Program-made: the position numbers and the translations under genes
Source of the DNA: Sphingomonas_R sp036387535
GTDB lineage: Bacteria > Pseudomonadota > Alphaproteobacteria > Sphingomonadales > Sphingomonadaceae
Assembly: GCF_036387535.1 (NCBI RefSeq)
Contig: NZ_DASVTO010000002.1
Span: forward strand, 19,827 to 83,826
Length of the DNA stretch: 64,000 bases
Reading direction: 5' to 3'
The notes under the pieces: model-generated
The model's database searches: none
Seen by the model: the letters and a program-made list of their open reading frames with translations, nothing else
Told to the model about the DNA's origin: nothing
Part shown: piece by piece, positions 25,945 through 35,567 of the stretch
How the letters are laid out: the number at the start of each line of letters is the position of its first letter
Position numbering within the stretch: the stretch's first letter is position 1

Positions 25945-27240
25945 TCAGCTTCGGGTCGCCTTCAGCGCGGCGCCGGCGGCGAAGGGCGTGATCGCCAGCA
26001 GCAGCAGGCTGGTGGCAGCAAGCAGTTTCAGCGCACCGGCGCCCTGATCGCCGAGCGCGCCGGCGCCGAAGATCAGCAGCGGGATGGCGAGCGGCAGCAT
26101 GACGAGGCCGGCCAAGGCGCCGGCCCCGCGCAGACCGGCGGTGAGCGCGGCGGTGAGCAGCCCGAGTGCGGCGAGACCGGGCGTGCCGAGCGCCAGCCCG
26201 GCTTCGATCCGGAGTACGGTGCCGCCATTCAGTTTGAGCAGGGCGGCGGCCGGCAGGACCGCCAGCATCAGGGGTGGGGCGAAACCAAGCCAGTGCGCGA
26301 CCAGCTTGGCGGTCATCGCGGTTTCGGCAGCGATGCCGCGGACGGCATATTGATCGAATATGCCCGCGGCGCGATCCGGTTCGACCAGGCGATCGACCGG
26401 CAGCAGCGCGGCGAGCAGCGCCGCCATCCAGAGCGCGCCGCCGCCGGTGCGGGCGAGCAACGCGCCATCGGGCCCGACCGCGAACGGGAACAGGGTCGCG
26501 ACCAGCAGGAAGAACAGGATCGGAAGCGTGGCGGCACCACCGGCATAATGAAGCGCGATGTCGCGGCGGAGGAGCGTGGCGAAGCGGCGACCGCCCGATG
26601 CCGGTGGCGGGGCAGACCGGATGTCCGGGCCGGGTGGCGGTGGCCCCGCGTCACTCGGCTGCGCGCGCGTCAGATCGAGATGGTGGGCGTCGACCAGTCC
26701 GAGCGGTTGATGAGAGGCGGCGATGAGCATGCCGCCGCGCGCACGGTGCGCCGCCATCGCTGCGGCGAGACGGGCGAGACCGTCCGCATCAAGGCCGTTG
26801 CCGGGTTCGTCGAGCAGCCAGAGGCCGGCACCGCTGGCCAGCGTACGGGCCAGCACCGCGCGCTTGCGCTGGCCGGTGGAAAGCATGCGGACCGGAACGT
26901 CGGCAAGATGCGCGATCCCCATGCTTTCCAGCGCGCCGGTCGTCGTGTCGGCGACGCCGTCGAGCCGCGCCCAATAGCCGAGCGCAGCGCCAAGCGGCTG
27001 CCGCGGATCGAGCGCATCGGCATCGGCCGTGGCGAGCGCAAGCCGGCCGTGGCGGCGGACCGTGCCGGACAGGGGAGGGAGCAGCCCGGCGACGATGCGG
27101 AGCAGCGTCGATTTACCGGTGCCGTTGGGTCCGGTGACGAGCAGGGCATCGCCGGGCCGCAGATCAAGGTCGATTCCCTTGAACAGCAGGCGTTCGCCGC
27201 GCCAGGCCGCGATGCCACCGAGTTGCAGCCGATGGGTCAT
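25945..27240 (-). CDS. Fused haem exporter CcmA-CcmB
   Basis: A single 431-residue frame covers two normally separate proteins of the CcmABCD haem-handling ABC complex for cytochrome c maturation. Residues 1-200 are the CcmA ATPase: Walker A GPNGTGKSTLL, signature LSTGQRKRAVLART and Walker B LWLLDEPGNGLD. A Pro/Gly linker (about 201-222, GPPPPGPDIRSAPPPASGG) leads to CcmB, with six helices starting FATLLRRDIALHYAGG and including FDQYAVRGI. The start overlaps the metallopeptidase stop. No ccmC, ccmD or ccmE is adjacent. A real fusion is likely, but a sequencing error removing a stop cannot be excluded. Confidence 0.88.
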   Translation of the reverse strand: MTHRLQLGGIAAWRGERLLFKGIDLDLRPGDALLVTGPNGTGKSTLLRIVAGLLPPLSGTVRRHGRLALATADADALDPRQPLGAALGYWARLDGVADTTTGALESMGIAHLADVPVRMLSTGQRKRAVLARTLASGAGLWLLDEPGNGLDADGLARLAAAMAAHRARGGMLIAASHQPLGLVDAHHLDLTRAQPSDAGPPPPGPDIRSAPPPASGGRRFATLLRRDIALHYAGGAATLPILFFLLVATLFPFAVGPDGALLARTGGGALWMAALLAALLPVDRLVEPDRAAGIFDQYAVRGIAAETAMTAKLVAHWLGFAPPLMLAVLPAAALLKLNGGTVLRIEAGLALGTPGLAALGLLTAALTAGLRGAGALAGLVMLPLAIPLLIFGAGALGDQGAGALKLLAATSLLLLAITPFAAGAALKATRS

Positions 27241-27641
27241 CCGGCGGCGTCCTCCAGCGCGTGCATGTCGGCGTCGGACAGCCCGAAATGGTGGCCGACC
27301 TCATGGACCAGTATATGCGTGACGAGCGCCTGCAGCGAGACACCGGTGTCCACCCATTCATCGAGCAGCGGGCGGCGATACAGGTGGATGATGTCGGGCA
27401 ACGCCCCGGAATCCGTGATCGATTTCTCGCCGACCGGCCGGCCGGTGTAGAGGCCGGTCAGGTCGAACGGATCGTCGATGCCGAGTTCGTCCAGCACCTC
27501 CTGCTCCGCGAAATCGTCGACCCGGAGCGCGATGTCGCCGAGATGCGCGCGAAACACCGGAGGCAGTGCCGCCAGCGCGAAGCGCGCGAGGGCCTCGATC
27601 TCGTCGGCGCTGGGGGCGAGGCCGGTGATTGCTTTCTGCAT
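27237..27641 (-). CDS. Metallopeptidase family protein (minimal zincin, HExxH)
   Basis: A 134-residue protein of the DUF1025/zincin-like family. The zinc-binding HEVGHHFGLSD lies near the C-terminus, preceded by LQALVTHILV, and the family's GLYTGRPV and PDIIHLYRRPLLDEW are present. The start MQKAITGLAP is the first good ATG; the frame extends further only as a shadow of the dehydratase gene. The stop overlaps the ccmAB start (ATGA). It is likely a cytosolic protease of unknown substrate. Confidence 0.85.
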   Translation of the reverse strand: MQKAITGLAPSADEIEALARFALAALPPVFRAHLGDIALRVDDFAEQEVLDELGIDDPFDLTGLYTGRPVGEKSITDSGALPDIIHLYRRPLLDEWVDTGVSLQALVTHILVHEVGHHFGLSDADMHALEDAAG

Positions 27642-27695
27642 GATGCCGACCCTATCGTCGCGGACGCACCGATACCAGCCGAGGAGCCGCCGCCG

Positions 27696-27986
27696 ATGAT
27701 CGAACCCCTGTCCGAAGCCGAGCGGATCGATGCGCTCGACGGCCTGCCCGATTGGGACCATGACGATGGCCGCGACGCGATCATGCGGTCGTTCCTGTTC
27801 ACCGATTTTTCGGAAGCGTTCGCGTTCATGACGCGGGTGGCGTTGCTGGCCGAGAAGGCGGATCATCATCCCGAATGGTCGAACGTGTGGAACCGGGTGG
27901 AGGTGACGCTGACCACGCATGATGCCGGGGGCCTTTCGGTACGGGACATCGCGATGGCGCAGGCGATCGACGCGGTGGCGGGGTGA
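27696..27986 (+). CDS. phhB: 4a-hydroxytetrahydrobiopterin dehydratase
   Basis: Pterin-4a-carbinolamine dehydratase recycles the pterin cofactor of aromatic amino-acid hydroxylases and occurs widely without them. The 96-residue product has the family core FSEAFAFMTRVALLAEKADHHPEWSNVWNRVEV in order, with the catalytic His-His pair (DHHPEW) and the final TTHDAGGLS. GAGGAG lies 9 bases before the ATG. It overlaps the ABC ATPase gene as GTGA. No phenylalanine hydroxylase is in the window. Confidence 0.93.
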   Translation: MIEPLSEAERIDALDGLPDWDHDDGRDAIMRSFLFTDFSEAFAFMTRVALLAEKADHHPEWSNVWNRVEVTLTTHDAGGLSVRDIAMAQAIDAVAG

Positions 27987-28740
27987 TCGACGCGGGACAC
28001 GGACCGGCCATCGCATTCCGGGACGTGACGAAGCGCTATGGCGACGCCGCGGTGGTGGACGCGGTGACGCTGGAGATTGCGGCGGGCAGCTTCGTCGCGC
28101 TGGTCGGCACGTCGGGATCGGGCAAATCGACGCTGTTGAAGATGATCAACCGGCTGGTCGCGCCCGATGCGGGGCGGGTGACGGTGGCGGGGCACGATGT
28201 CGCCGCCGGCGATGCTGCGGTGCTGCGGCGGTCGATCGGCTATGTCTTTCAGAATGTCGGGCTGTTCCCGCATCTGTCGGTGGGGGACAATATCGCGATC
28301 CGGGCGCGGCTGGGCGCGGCGATGCCGGACGTGGCCGGGTTGCTGGAGCAGGTCGGGCTGGACCCGGCAATGGCGACGCGGCCGGCGCGCGCGCTGTCGG
28401 GTGGGCAGCAGCAGCGGGTGGGCGTGGCGCGCGCGCTGGCGGGAGACGCGCGCATCCTGTTGATGGACGAGCCGTTCGGCGCGCTGGACCCGGTGACGCG
28501 CGACCAGATCGGGCGAACCGTGCGCGCATTGCATGACCGGCTGCGGCTGACGACGATCATGGTGACGCATGACATGGCGGAGGCGTTGCTGCTGGCGGAC
28601 CGGGTGCTGGCGATGACGGCAGGCCGGATCGTGGCGGACGGGACGCCAGTGGAGATGCTGCGCGCGGCGGATGGCCCCGCGGCGGCGCTGGTGGCGGTGC
28701 CGCGCGCCCAGGCGGCGCGGTTGCAGGCGCTGGCCGCGTC

Positions 28741-28744
<4 letters not shown>
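27983..28744 (+). CDS. ABC transporter ATP-binding protein, glycine betaine/osmolyte type
   Basis: A 253-residue cytosolic ATPase. Walker A is GTSGSGKSTLLKMINRL, the Q-loop is YVFQNVGLFPHLSVGDNI, the signature is LSGGQQQRVGVARAL and Walker B is ILLMDEPFGALDPVTR. The NRL sequence after Walker A is typical of OpuCA/ProV-like ATPases, but the C-terminal CBS domains of OpuCA are missing. It starts with GTG overlapping the dehydratase stop and overlaps the permease gene by 4 bases. It energises the fused permease-binding protein downstream. Confidence 0.9.
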
Positions 28745-30279
<1,535 letters not shown>

Positions 30280-30453
30280 GCCGCGATACCGACCGGGCCG
30301 AGCAGCACGACCGTCAGCAGCACGGTCGCAAGCCGGACCAGCAGGAGATCGGCGCCGGTGCTGCCGGCGATCCCGGCGCAAACGCCCATGATGCGGGCAT
30401 TGCGTTTGTCGAGGGCGAAACGGGTCATGATGCGGTCCTTTCCGATCACGGGT

Positions 30454-30570
30454 TCAGGCGATGTGCACGATGGCGGCGGGCGTGTGGATCGGGCCGACCG
30501 CGGCGATCACGCAGGTGGTGGACAGCAGCAGCGCGGCGGTGGCGGCGAAGGTGCGGGCGAGGATGGTCAT
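30454..30570 (-). CDS. 38-residue putative secreted peptide
   Basis: A short ORF with a good Shine-Dalgarno (AGGGAG, 7-8 bases before the ATG). The peptide starts MTILARTFAATAALLLSTTC and ends VIAAVGPIHTPAAIVHIA, which has the form of a signal peptide with a short mature tail. I do not recognise it. It is the first gene behind the sigma-54 promoter and 25 bases upstream of the PspC-like gene, so it may belong to the envelope-stress unit. Alternatively it may be a leader peptide. Confidence 0.5.
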   Translation of the reverse strand: MTILARTFAATAALLLSTTCVIAAVGPIHTPAAIVHIA

Positions 30571-30623
30571 GTGAAGGCTCCCTGAGATGTGCCGGCCGTG
30601 ATGGCTGGCGATGTCAGGAGTTT

Positions 30624-30639
30624 TGCAACAGGCGTGCCA
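30624..30639 (-). promoter_or_regulatory. Sigma-54 (-24/-12) promoter
   Basis: The minus strand reads TGGCACGCCTGTTGCA, an exact match to the sigma-54 consensus TGGCACG-N4-TTGCW, with T before it and AAA after it as in strong sites. Transcription would start near 30613, about 43 bases before the 38-residue ORF. E. coli psp genes also use sigma-54. A dyad TTTCC-N6-GGAAA at 30685-30700 lies at activator distance. Confidence 0.75.
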
Positions 30640-30951
30640 AGTGCGGAATGTGGCGGCTTCCGGGATATTTCCTGTTCAAAGACCTTTCCAGTTCCGGAAA
30701 ATCACTCGGAAAGTGGCGAATAGATCGAAAGGTTGGTAAATCGTGCGATGTGTCGCAGGCGTAGCCGGCGAGCGCGGTCCCATTTTTCGGCGGACGGCCG
30801 GCGCCGTGGGTCACTGCGCCCGCCCTATTCGGTCAAAGCCGCCTTATCTCGGTCGCCACTCGCTCAATAGGGTGTCGTTGGTGTCCTCGAACGCGACGCG
30901 ATCGCGCTGCATGGCGATGATGCAGACCGGGCGCTGGTCTGGCCCACCGGC
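30640..30951. other. 312-base non-coding region upstream of pspC unit and SLC13 remnant
   Basis: No convincing gene. It holds the presumed activator region of the sigma-54 promoter, with a TTTCC...GGAAA dyad at 30685-30700. From 30871 the frame of the SLC13 gene is open but has no start codon before 30952 and no membrane helix. The stop TAG at 30868-30870 bounds that frame. The composition is less GC-rich around 30660-30740. Confidence 0.5.
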
Positions 30952-32211
30952 ATGGCACGCGATCGCTTGCCTGCTGCTGAACGCCGCGATCCGGCCTTCC
31001 AGAAGCATGCGATAACCGTTTGGCGAGGGGGCGTCATTCGCCCGGTCGAGGTCCAGGGGGCGTTCGCGAGTCCCGCGATCATCGCGCTAGCCTGCCTCTT
31101 CATCATCGCCTACGCGATCGAAATGTCGGGTCTTCTGGGGCTTCTGATCCGGCAGGCGACGAAGCTGTGCGCCCGGCTGGGAAGTGTGGGCTTGTGGCTG
31201 ATCCTGGGTTTGTGCGGAGCCGCGTCGGCGTTCCTGAACAACACGCCCATCGTCGTGCTTGCGGCGCCGGTCGTGAAGGATGTCGCGAATGCGCTGAACC
31301 TGTCGCCCAAGCGGTTCCTGATTCCGCTGAGCTACGTCACCATCATGGGTGGCGCCTGCACGCTGATCGGCACGTCCACCAACCTGCTGGTCAACGACAT
31401 GGCCAGCAATGCCGGGCAGCCGGTGTTCGGGGTGTTCGAAATCACGCCCGTCGGCCTCATCGTCGCTGCCGCGGGTGGTCTTTATCTATTCCTGATCGGC
31501 GGGCGGTTGCTGGCGCAAGCCGATGACGGCCCCACCCGTCCGAGGCGGAAGCTTCACGAGCAGACCGGCGACGAGACGTTGGGCGATCCCGAAATGTTCG
31601 GCATCGAGAACCCGTTCGACCTGAAAAGAGCTATGATCTCCCTCGCGGTCTTCCTTGCGGTCATCCTGGCCGCGGCGGCGGGAGTCACCTCCATCGCCGC
31701 GGGAGCGTTCGCGGGCGCCGTGCTGCTGATCCTGCTGAAGATCATCAGTCCGGAAGAAGCCTATGCCGGGCTGCGCCCCGAGGTGCTGCTGCTGATAGCG
31801 GGCATGATGGTGGTCGGTCTGGCGATCGAGGTGACGGGCCTTGCCGCTGCCGGGACGGGGCTGCCGATCGACGTCATCCGTCCGTTCGGGCCGCTGGCCG
31901 CACTGGCGATCCTCTACGGGGTCACGCTGTTCGCTACCGAGTTCCTGTCGAATGCGGCGCTGGCGGTGCTTTCGACCCCCGTCGCGGTCGCCCTGGCCGA
32001 AAGTCTCGGCGTCGCGCCCCGGCCGTTTCTGATCGCCGTGATGATAGCGGCGAGCGCCGCTTTCGCAACGCCGTTCGGATACCAGACCAACGTGCTCGTT
32101 TTTCAGGCTGGCCACTACCGGTATATGGACTTTGTGAGAGTCGGCGTGCCGCTGAACATCGTGAGCTGGGCAGTGGGGGTGGCCGTGATCCCGATCTTTT
32201 TCCCGTTCTGA
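30952..32211 (+). CDS. SLC13 family permease lacking its N-terminal part
   Basis: A 419-residue membrane protein with the SLC13/CitMHS signatures: FLNNTPIVVLAAPVV, the SYVTIMGGACTLIGTSTNLL motif, and in the second half FATEFLSNAALAVLSTP and FATPFGYQTNVLVF. Homology begins only at about residue 37 (GAFASPAIIALACLFI). The first helices normally found before this point are missing, and the upstream frame holds polar sequence. There is also no visible ribosome binding site. It lacks the central TrkA-C domains of the long form. It may be a 5'-truncated pseudogene or a recombined allele. Substrates in the family are dicarboxylates, sulfate or other anions. Confidence 0.6.
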   Translation: MARDRLPAAERRDPAFQKHAITVWRGGVIRPVEVQGAFASPAIIALACLFIIAYAIEMSGLLGLLIRQATKLCARLGSVGLWLILGLCGAASAFLNNTPIVVLAAPVVKDVANALNLSPKRFLIPLSYVTIMGGACTLIGTSTNLLVNDMASNAGQPVFGVFEITPVGLIVAAAGGLYLFLIGGRLLAQADDGPTRPRRKLHEQTGDETLGDPEMFGIENPFDLKRAMISLAVFLAVILAAAAGVTSIAAGAFAGAVLLILLKIISPEEAYAGLRPEVLLLIAGMMVVGLAIEVTGLAAAGTGLPIDVIRPFGPLAALAILYGVTLFATEFLSNAALAVLSTPVAVALAESLGVAPRPFLIAVMIAASAAFATPFGYQTNVLVFQAGHYRYMDFVRVGVPLNIVSWAVGVAVIPIFFPF

Positions 32212-32277
32212 TCGCGGAGGCTGGCGGGCTGCGTCCCGATCACCGGGTCGCGTCGACGGGCGTTGAGTCGATGAGCG

Positions 32278-33672
32278 TCAAGACGCCGCTGCCGAAATCG
32301 ACCCCGCGGTGGCCCTGAGCAGATCAACGAGCGCGCGACGCGCGGACGTCTGTGCCAGGATCGCATTCTCGCGGGCCTGAAGGGCTCCACGCTCGGTATC
32401 CAGGAGAACCGTCAGATCGAGCGCACCAGCGTCATAGGTCCGACGCGCGGTCGTCTCCGCCCGCGTGAAGGACATCGCCGCCGCCGCTTGATACTCCGCC
32501 TCCTGCCGGCGCCGCACGAGGGCGACCGCAGCGGTTTCCACCTCCGCCTGCGCCTGGAGAGCTGTCAGACGGTATCTTGCCAGGGCCTCCCGGTGCGTGG
32601 CGCGGGCGCCGGCAATCGCGGCGTCGATCCGGCCGAAATCAAACAGGTTCAATCCGATCCCGCCAATGCCCTGCGCGGCCGTGGCGGCGGATGTGAAAAG
32701 CGATGCCGGCGCGGTGGCGATCGTCGCGATGAGGCCGGTGAGCGTGAGCCTGGGCCAGCGGGCGGACCTGGCGACCGAGATATCCGCATCGGCGGCGCGG
32801 GCGCGAAGCTCAGCCGCTCTCACGTCGGGGCGGCGCGCGATCGAAACCTGGAGCATGTCGGGGACGAGCGATGCAGGATTGGCGATCACCGATGGCGGAT
32901 CGGCGGTCCCCGCCTCCGCCGCCAAGGCCCGGTCTGCGACGAGTACGCCCAGCCGGGCCTCCTCGCCGGCTGCCAGGGCCTGAAGCACCGGCACGGCCGC
33001 GCCAGCGCTCTCGGCCTCTCCGTCCAGCCGGTCGAGATCAAGACGGGCGACCGTGCCGGCGGCGACGCGCAGGCGAAGCGCCGTCCGTTGCCGCGCAAGG
33101 CTGGCGCTGCGTGCTTGCGCGATCCCGATCCGCGCCTGAAGTTCGCGAAGATTGAAGTAGGCCAGTGCGGCGTCCGCGGCGACCGCAACGCGCGCCGCCT
33201 CCAGTTCCGCGCGCATCGCCTCTTCCCGGTCACGCGCCGCCCGGATCCTTGGCCCGGCGCCGAACAGGTCGACCTCCCACTGCGCCGTGATGCGGGCGTC
33301 GTAGCGCTGTACGTCGCGTTCGAACCCCGGAAAACGCGAAAAGGGCCGGATGGCGGGGTCTTCCAGCGACTGCCGGACCGCCCCTGCGCCGGCCGATGCG
33401 CCGAACGAAGGCAGCAACGCGGCCCGCGTGGAACGGGCGACCGAACGCGCCTGATCGCGCCTTGCGGCCGCGATTTCGACGGTCAGCCCGTCCGTACGCG
33501 CGCGCTCGACGATGCTGGCGAGAATCGGATCACCCAGAACATGCCACCAGGCCGGACCCGCCGGATCTTCGGCCTGTTCGATGCCCGTCTTCGCCGCCGG
33601 GGGCTGCGCACACGCGGGCGAACCGGGAACGGCAAGGCCGACGACAAGCGAAACAAGCAAAAGGCTGCGCAT
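32278..33672 (-). CDS. Outer-membrane efflux channel, TolC/NodT type
   Basis: A 464-residue outer-membrane factor for tripartite efflux. The start MRSLLLVSLVVGLAVPGSPA gives a signal peptide ending near ACAQ. The mature part has two OEP repeats of coiled-coil helices (about 60-240 and 260-460), with the NodT-like WWHVLGDPILASIVERA near the N-terminus and ARRPDVRAAELRARAADADI at the second repeat. The ORF is open upstream to 33717, but that would precede the signal peptide. It is divergent from the TetR gene and supplies the outer part of the pump encoded at 34467-38665. Confidence 0.9.
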   Translation of the reverse strand: MRSLLLVSLVVGLAVPGSPACAQPPAAKTGIEQAEDPAGPAWWHVLGDPILASIVERARTDGLTVEIAAARRDQARSVARSTRAALLPSFGASAGAGAVRQSLEDPAIRPFSRFPGFERDVQRYDARITAQWEVDLFGAGPRIRAARDREEAMRAELEAARVAVAADAALAYFNLRELQARIGIAQARSASLARQRTALRLRVAAGTVARLDLDRLDGEAESAGAAVPVLQALAAGEEARLGVLVADRALAAEAGTADPPSVIANPASLVPDMLQVSIARRPDVRAAELRARAADADISVARSARWPRLTLTGLIATIATAPASLFTSAATAAQGIGGIGLNLFDFGRIDAAIAGARATHREALARYRLTALQAQAEVETAAVALVRRRQEAEYQAAAAMSFTRAETTARRTYDAGALDLTVLLDTERGALQARENAILAQTSARRALVDLLRATAGSISAAAS

Positions 33673-33673
33673 G

Positions 33674-33707
33674 TGTGACGAATGTCCTAAAATGTCACTT
33701 CGTGTCA
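33674..33707. promoter_or_regulatory. Candidate TetR operator between channel and regulator genes
   Basis: The 74-base divergent gap contains an imperfect dyad, TGTGACGAA and TTCGTGTCA, separated by 16 bases. ATGTC repeats spaced about 10 bases lie inside it. The core TGACGNA recurs in the second site before the adaptor gene, as expected for one regulator acting on both. Confidence 0.4.
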
Positions 33708-33746
33708 AGCCTTGCACTAAGCCAGCCCTTACCGCACATAGGGAGG

Positions 33747-34388
33747 ATGGCGAAAATCGTGCGCACAGACGAGGTTGGCGGCGTCCGAGGTGTCCGCGGT
33801 GCGCCGGAGCACGAGGTGCGGGACCGTATTCTTGCCGCGGCGGAAGCGCGATTCCGTCATTATGGGTTTGGCAAGACGACGGTCGGCGACGTCGCGTCCG
33901 ATCTTGGTATCTCGACTGCCTATATCTACAAATTCTACTCGTCCAAGCTCGCGATCTGCGAGGCGATCGTGGCCGAACTGGTCGCCCGCGTCGGCGGCGC
34001 GCTGGACGAGGTGTGCGACGCCGATATCCCCGCGTCCGAGCGCCTGCGCCGCCTGTTTCGCGTCCTGTTGGAACGGTCGATGGCGTTGTACTTCGAGGAT
34101 CGCAAACTTCACGACATGATCCGCACCAGCCTGGATCAACAATGGCCGGCGATCGATCGGCACAAGGAAGGCATGCGCCAGGCCGCGCAACGGATCATCG
34201 AAGCGGGCCGTGCATCGGGCGAGTTCGAAACCCGTACACCGCTTGGCGATGTCGTCGACGCGATCTGGATTGCGCTCGTCCCGTTCGCGCACCCGACCGT
34301 GCTGGAGCATCTTCATGCCGCGCATGATCTGGACAGGCACGCGCGGCATATCGCCGATCTGGCGCTGCGCGGTCTGGCGCGAAACTGA
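33747..34388 (+). CDS. TetR/AcrR family transcriptional regulator
   Basis: A 213-residue repressor. The N-terminal DNA-binding domain reads RDRILAAAEARFRHYGFGKT, then TVGDVASDLGISTAYIYKFY, a complete TetR helix-turn-helix. The C-terminal ligand domain (about 80-213) ends DLALRGLARN. The start MAKIVRTDEVGG follows GGGAGG directly, with very short spacing, and in-frame upstream sequence is only a shadow of the channel gene. It lies between the channel gene and the adaptor-pump genes and very probably represses both; a hydrophobic efflux substrate would be the inducer. Confidence 0.9.
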   Translation: MAKIVRTDEVGGVRGVRGAPEHEVRDRILAAAEARFRHYGFGKTTVGDVASDLGISTAYIYKFYSSKLAICEAIVAELVARVGGALDEVCDADIPASERLRRLFRVLLERSMALYFEDRKLHDMIRTSLDQQWPAIDRHKEGMRQAAQRIIEAGRASGEFETRTPLGDVVDAIWIALVPFAHPTVLEHLHAAHDLDRHARHIADLALRGLARN

Positions 34389-34398
34389 GCCAAGCCTG

Positions 34399-34422
34399 GT
34401 GACGGATTGACGTAATCGTCAC
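34399..34422 (+). promoter_or_regulatory. Candidate TetR operator before the adaptor gene
   Basis: The site has outer arms GTGACG and CGTCAC and a nested dyad TGACG-TAAT-CGTCA (34408-34421). It lies 45 bases upstream of the adaptor start, where a repressor would block transcription. Confidence 0.45.
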
Positions 34423-34466
34423 ACATCACTAACCAGTGTCGGGGATTTGGGACACCGGGGAACCAC

Positions 34467-35567
34467 ATGCGCCGCGTCGTTACTCTGCTGATGGCCGGCG
34501 GGTTGAGTCTGCTGCTTGCAAGTTGCGGCGAGAAGGACGCCTCGCGCCCCGACCTGCTGGTTGCGACGATCGTCGTCCAGGAGGGCACGGAAAATGGCAG
34601 ATCGCTGACCGGCGAGGTTCGTGCCCGGTATGACGCGATGCTGTCGTTCCGCGTCGGCGGCCAGATCGTCGCGCGGCCGGTTCGGCTCGGCCAGACGGTG
34701 CGCCGCGGACAGGTGCTCGCCCGGATCGATGCTTCCGACCTCAGCCTCGCTGCCGAGCAGGCGACGGCTCAGGCCGCCGCTGCCGCGCGGCAGGTTGTTG
34801 CCGCAAAAGCGGCCGCGACCCGCGCTGCGGCGGATGAGGCCAGGTTGCGGCCTCTGGTCGGGGCTGGCGGCATCGCACCCCAGCAATATGATGCCGTACG
34901 TGCGGCGTCCGACACGGCCGCCGCCGAACTCGCCGCCGCCCGGTTGCGGCTTGCCGCTGCTGGCGCCGGCGCGCGTGTCGCCGGCAATCAGCGCCGCTAT
35001 GCCAGCCTGATCGCCGATGCCGACGGGGTCGTCATGGAGCTGGTCGCCGCACCGGGGCAGGTCGTTTCGCCCGGTCAGCCGATCGTGCGGCTGGCCCGCA
35101 GCGGCGAGCGCGACGCGGTCATCGCGGTGCCGGAGGCGTTGAGAGCGTCGCTGCCGCAGACTGCTACGGCGCAGGTCTACGACGGTGGTGCCTTCCCCGC
35201 CACGCTGCGGGAATTGTCCGCAGCGGCCGATCCCCGGACCCGGACATTCGAGGCCCGTTATGCGCTGGGTCATGACGGCGCGACTGCGCCGATCGGTTCG
35301 ACCGTGACGCTACGGTTCGCGGGCCGGGAACGGGCAAGCCGACCGGTCGCGCTGCCGATCGGCGCCCTTGTCGACCGGGGCGCGGGGACCGGCGTCTGGC
35401 TGATCCAGCCGAACAGGACCGTGGCGTTTCACCGCATCGGCATCGCGTCCATGGACGCCGAAAAAGCGCTGGTGACCGGTTTGCCGGCAGGTCACCGGGT
35501 CGTGGCGCTCGGGGCGCATCTCCTCTCCGCTGGCCAGCGCGTGCGCCTGGGCGGGTTGCCGAAGTGA
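34467..35567 (+). CDS. RND efflux periplasmic adaptor (lipoprotein)
   Basis: A 366-residue membrane-fusion protein. The lipobox LLLASC (Cys at about 21) ends the signal peptide, so the mature protein is lipid-anchored. A barrel-sandwich half (FRVGGQIVARPVRLGQTVRRGQVLARID-type) comes first. An Ala-rich coiled-coil hairpin follows (about 95-165), then the second lipoyl half (ADGVVMELVAAPGQVVSPGQ), the beta-barrel and the membrane-proximal domain. It bridges the pump and the outer-membrane channel. The pump gene overlaps its stop by 4 bases (GTGA). Confidence 0.93.
   Translation: MRRVVTLLMAGGLSLLLASCGEKDASRPDLLVATIVVQEGTENGRSLTGEVRARYDAMLSFRVGGQIVARPVRLGQTVRRGQVLARIDASDLSLAAEQATAQAAAAARQVVAAKAAATRAAADEARLRPLVGAGGIAPQQYDAVRAASDTAAAELAAARLRLAAAGAGARVAGNQRRYASLIADADGVVMELVAAPGQVVSPGQPIVRLARSGERDAVIAVPEALRASLPQTATAQVYDGGAFPATLRELSAAADPRTRTFEARYALGHDGATAPIGSTVTLRFAGRERASRPVALPIGALVDRGAGTGVWLIQPNRTVAFHRIGIASMDAEKALVTGLPAGHRVVALGAHLLSAGQRVRLGGLPK

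Noticed and set aside
30743..31015. 90-codon plus-strand ORF over the SLC13 5' region
   Set aside because: Arg/Ser-rich, no Shine-Dalgarno and no helix that could supply the missing N-terminus of the permease in another frame.
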